Shown here piece by piece: positions 63,253 to 64,000 of a stretch of 64,000 bases of DNA. Every line of letters starts with the position of its first letter. Positions within the stretch are counted from its first letter, which is position 1. Both the position numbers and the translations under genes were made by a program. Below the pieces are notes generated by a model. That model made no database searches. It was not told the DNA's origin and saw nothing but the letters and a program-made list of their open reading frames with translations. This stretch comes from Streptomyces sp. NBC_00690 (GTDB lineage Bacteria; Actinomycetota; Actinomycetes; Streptomycetales; Streptomycetaceae), in the NCBI RefSeq assembly GCF_036226685.1, contig NZ_CP109009.1:3844001-3908000 (forward strand). The letters are read 5' to 3'.

Positions 63253-64000
63253 TCAGGAGTGACCCAGGTCCTCGTCTTCGTCTTCGCCTTCGCCTTCGGC
63301 ACCCTGCGTGGCCGACGACACCGAAACGTCCTCCGGGTCCGGGTGGAGCCGGAACTCATCCGTCCCCATGGAGTCGAAGACCGGTAGCGCGGGCTGCGGC
63401 GGCTTGGGCATCACCGCGGCCTCCGAATGTCCACCACACCCATAGCCGAGGGACACCACTCGACCGTCAGCAGGTGAGAACTCATTGGCGCACACCCCGA
63501 ACGCCTGCCGGAGCGATCCTGCGAGGGGTACGAGGAATCCGCAGGTCACACAGGCCGCCGGAGCTGCCTGCGCCATGGGGGTCTTCGGCCCGAAGGACTC
63601 GTCCCAGCGGTCCGCGGCGATGTGGAGGCCATAGCGGGACAACACCCGCGCCCGGCGCATTCCGAGCTCCTCGGCGATGGCCGCAAGCTCGCCCCGCGCA
63701 TTGAGGACCGTGTCCGCGGGCGCCCGGTCGACGAGCTCCGCGTCCTCCGCTTCGACGCGTTCGGCCAGGTCGTGGGAGGTCTCGGCGATGATCGAATTCG
63801 GCGGTGGTGCGTCCTCGCCGGTGAAGCCCGGCTCCAGCCGCAGATCCTCCGCCTCGGTGGGCAGCAGATCGCCGGGGCCCATGTCACCCGGTCGCAGCCG
63901 CTCGCTCCACGGCACCCATTCGGGGGCCAGCAGCGCATCCGGGCCCGGCAGCAGGACGGTTTCATCAACAGTGACGAGCTTGGCCCGCGACGCCCGAGCC
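63253..64000 (-). CDS. DUF3027 protein, 5' end outside the window
   Basis: The frame is open to the right edge, so about 249 C-terminal residues are seen. The segment VDETVLLPGPDALLAPEW followed by VPWSERLRPGDMGPGDLLP marks DUF3027. A cluster CVTCGFLVP, a later C in GVCANEF and YGCGGHSE suggests metal binding. The C-terminus is an acidic tail (EGEGEDEDEDLGHS). The family is actinobacterial and of unknown function. A GTG at 63915 exists but lies inside the conserved region. Confidence 0.88.
   Translation of the reverse strand, partial: ARASRAKLVTVDETVLLPGPDALLAPEWVPWSERLRPGDMGPGDLLPTEAEDLRLEPGFTGEDAPPPNSIIAETSHDLAERVEAEDAELVDRAPADTVLNARGELAAIAEELGMRRARVLSRYGLHIAADRWDESFGPKTPMAQAAPAACVTCGFLVPLAGSLRQAFGVCANEFSPADGRVVSLGYGCGGHSEAAVMPKPPQPALPVFDSMGTDEFRLHPDPEDVSVSSATQGAEGEGEDEDEDLGHS

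Overview
The window is high-GC actinobacterial DNA, and gene content and codon use point to Streptomyces: a CYP157-type P450 and a Cvn-type GTPase, a subtilisin-inhibitor (SSI) protein, a DmdR1-type iron regulator, many regulator/exporter pairs, GTG and TTG starts, and rare TTA codons confined to one operon. Several neighbours (serC, a 4-coumarate:CoA ligase close to SCO4383, pdxH, a SIS protein next to dmdR1, an SCO4402-like gene next to purU) resemble the SCO4360-SCO4410 stretch of the S. coelicolor core chromosome as I remember it. This is mostly a conserved chromosomal segment with small accessory insertions, not a large biosynthetic cluster. No rRNA, tRNA, CRISPR array or complete insertion sequence was seen.

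Layout. 1-3 kb: two cytochrome P450 genes, the first running off the left edge and lacking the ExxR motif. 3-5.5 kb: an MFS exporter divergent from a GlxA/AraC regulator. 5.6-10.8 kb: a signalling block with an anti-sigma-like ATPase, an EF-hand protein, an STAS anti-anti-sigma protein, and an ECF sigma factor overlapping a zinc-finger/MDMPI-type anti-sigma protein. 10.8-18.4 kb: a DUF4240 protein, purU, an SCO4402-like protein, a lipoprotein substrate-binding protein, a proline-rich membrane protein with a 117-bp tandem repeat, an NsdA-like regulator and a primase/polymerase-domain protein. 18.4-21 kb: a two-gene ABC exporter ending in a strong hairpin. 21-27 kb: an SSI inhibitor, an alpha/beta hydrolase lacking its serine, dmdR1 divergent from a SIS-domain gene with a DasR-like site between them, and a PAS/GAF-type sensor. 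27.0-27.3 kb: a compact transcription unit with a good promoter, a 12-codon leader peptide, two mutually exclusive hairpins and two terminators, but no gene downstream on the same strand.

27.5-38.3 kb: pdxH, a 4CL-type ligase, an EamA exporter divergent from a LysR regulator, two small overlapping genes, a large FAD/Fe-S oxidoreductase, an orphan Cvn-type GTPase and serC. 38.3-51.6 kb: a Uma2-family gene, a DrrAB-like ABC exporter divergent from a TetR regulator with a double operator, secreted and SGNH proteins, a glycosyltransferase pair, an ECF sigma gene fused by deletion to the remains of its anti-sigma gene, an aldo/keto reductase, a LigT phosphodiesterase followed by a 29-residue membrane peptide, and a MarR-MFS operon. 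51.9-54.5 kb: a three-gene operon (clavaminate-synthase-like dioxygenase, D-2-hydroxyacid dehydrogenase, membrane-anchored protein) with three TTA codons, the best candidate here for an undescribed, bldA-controlled system. 54.6-64 kb: a purine permease, a DUF2530 protein, a CtpE-like P-type ATPase, a sacsin-like ATPase and the start-truncated DUF3027 gene.

Sigma-factor control and regulator/transporter pairs dominate the regulatory content. The iron regulator, SSI protein and TTA-containing operon tie the segment to development and secondary metabolism.
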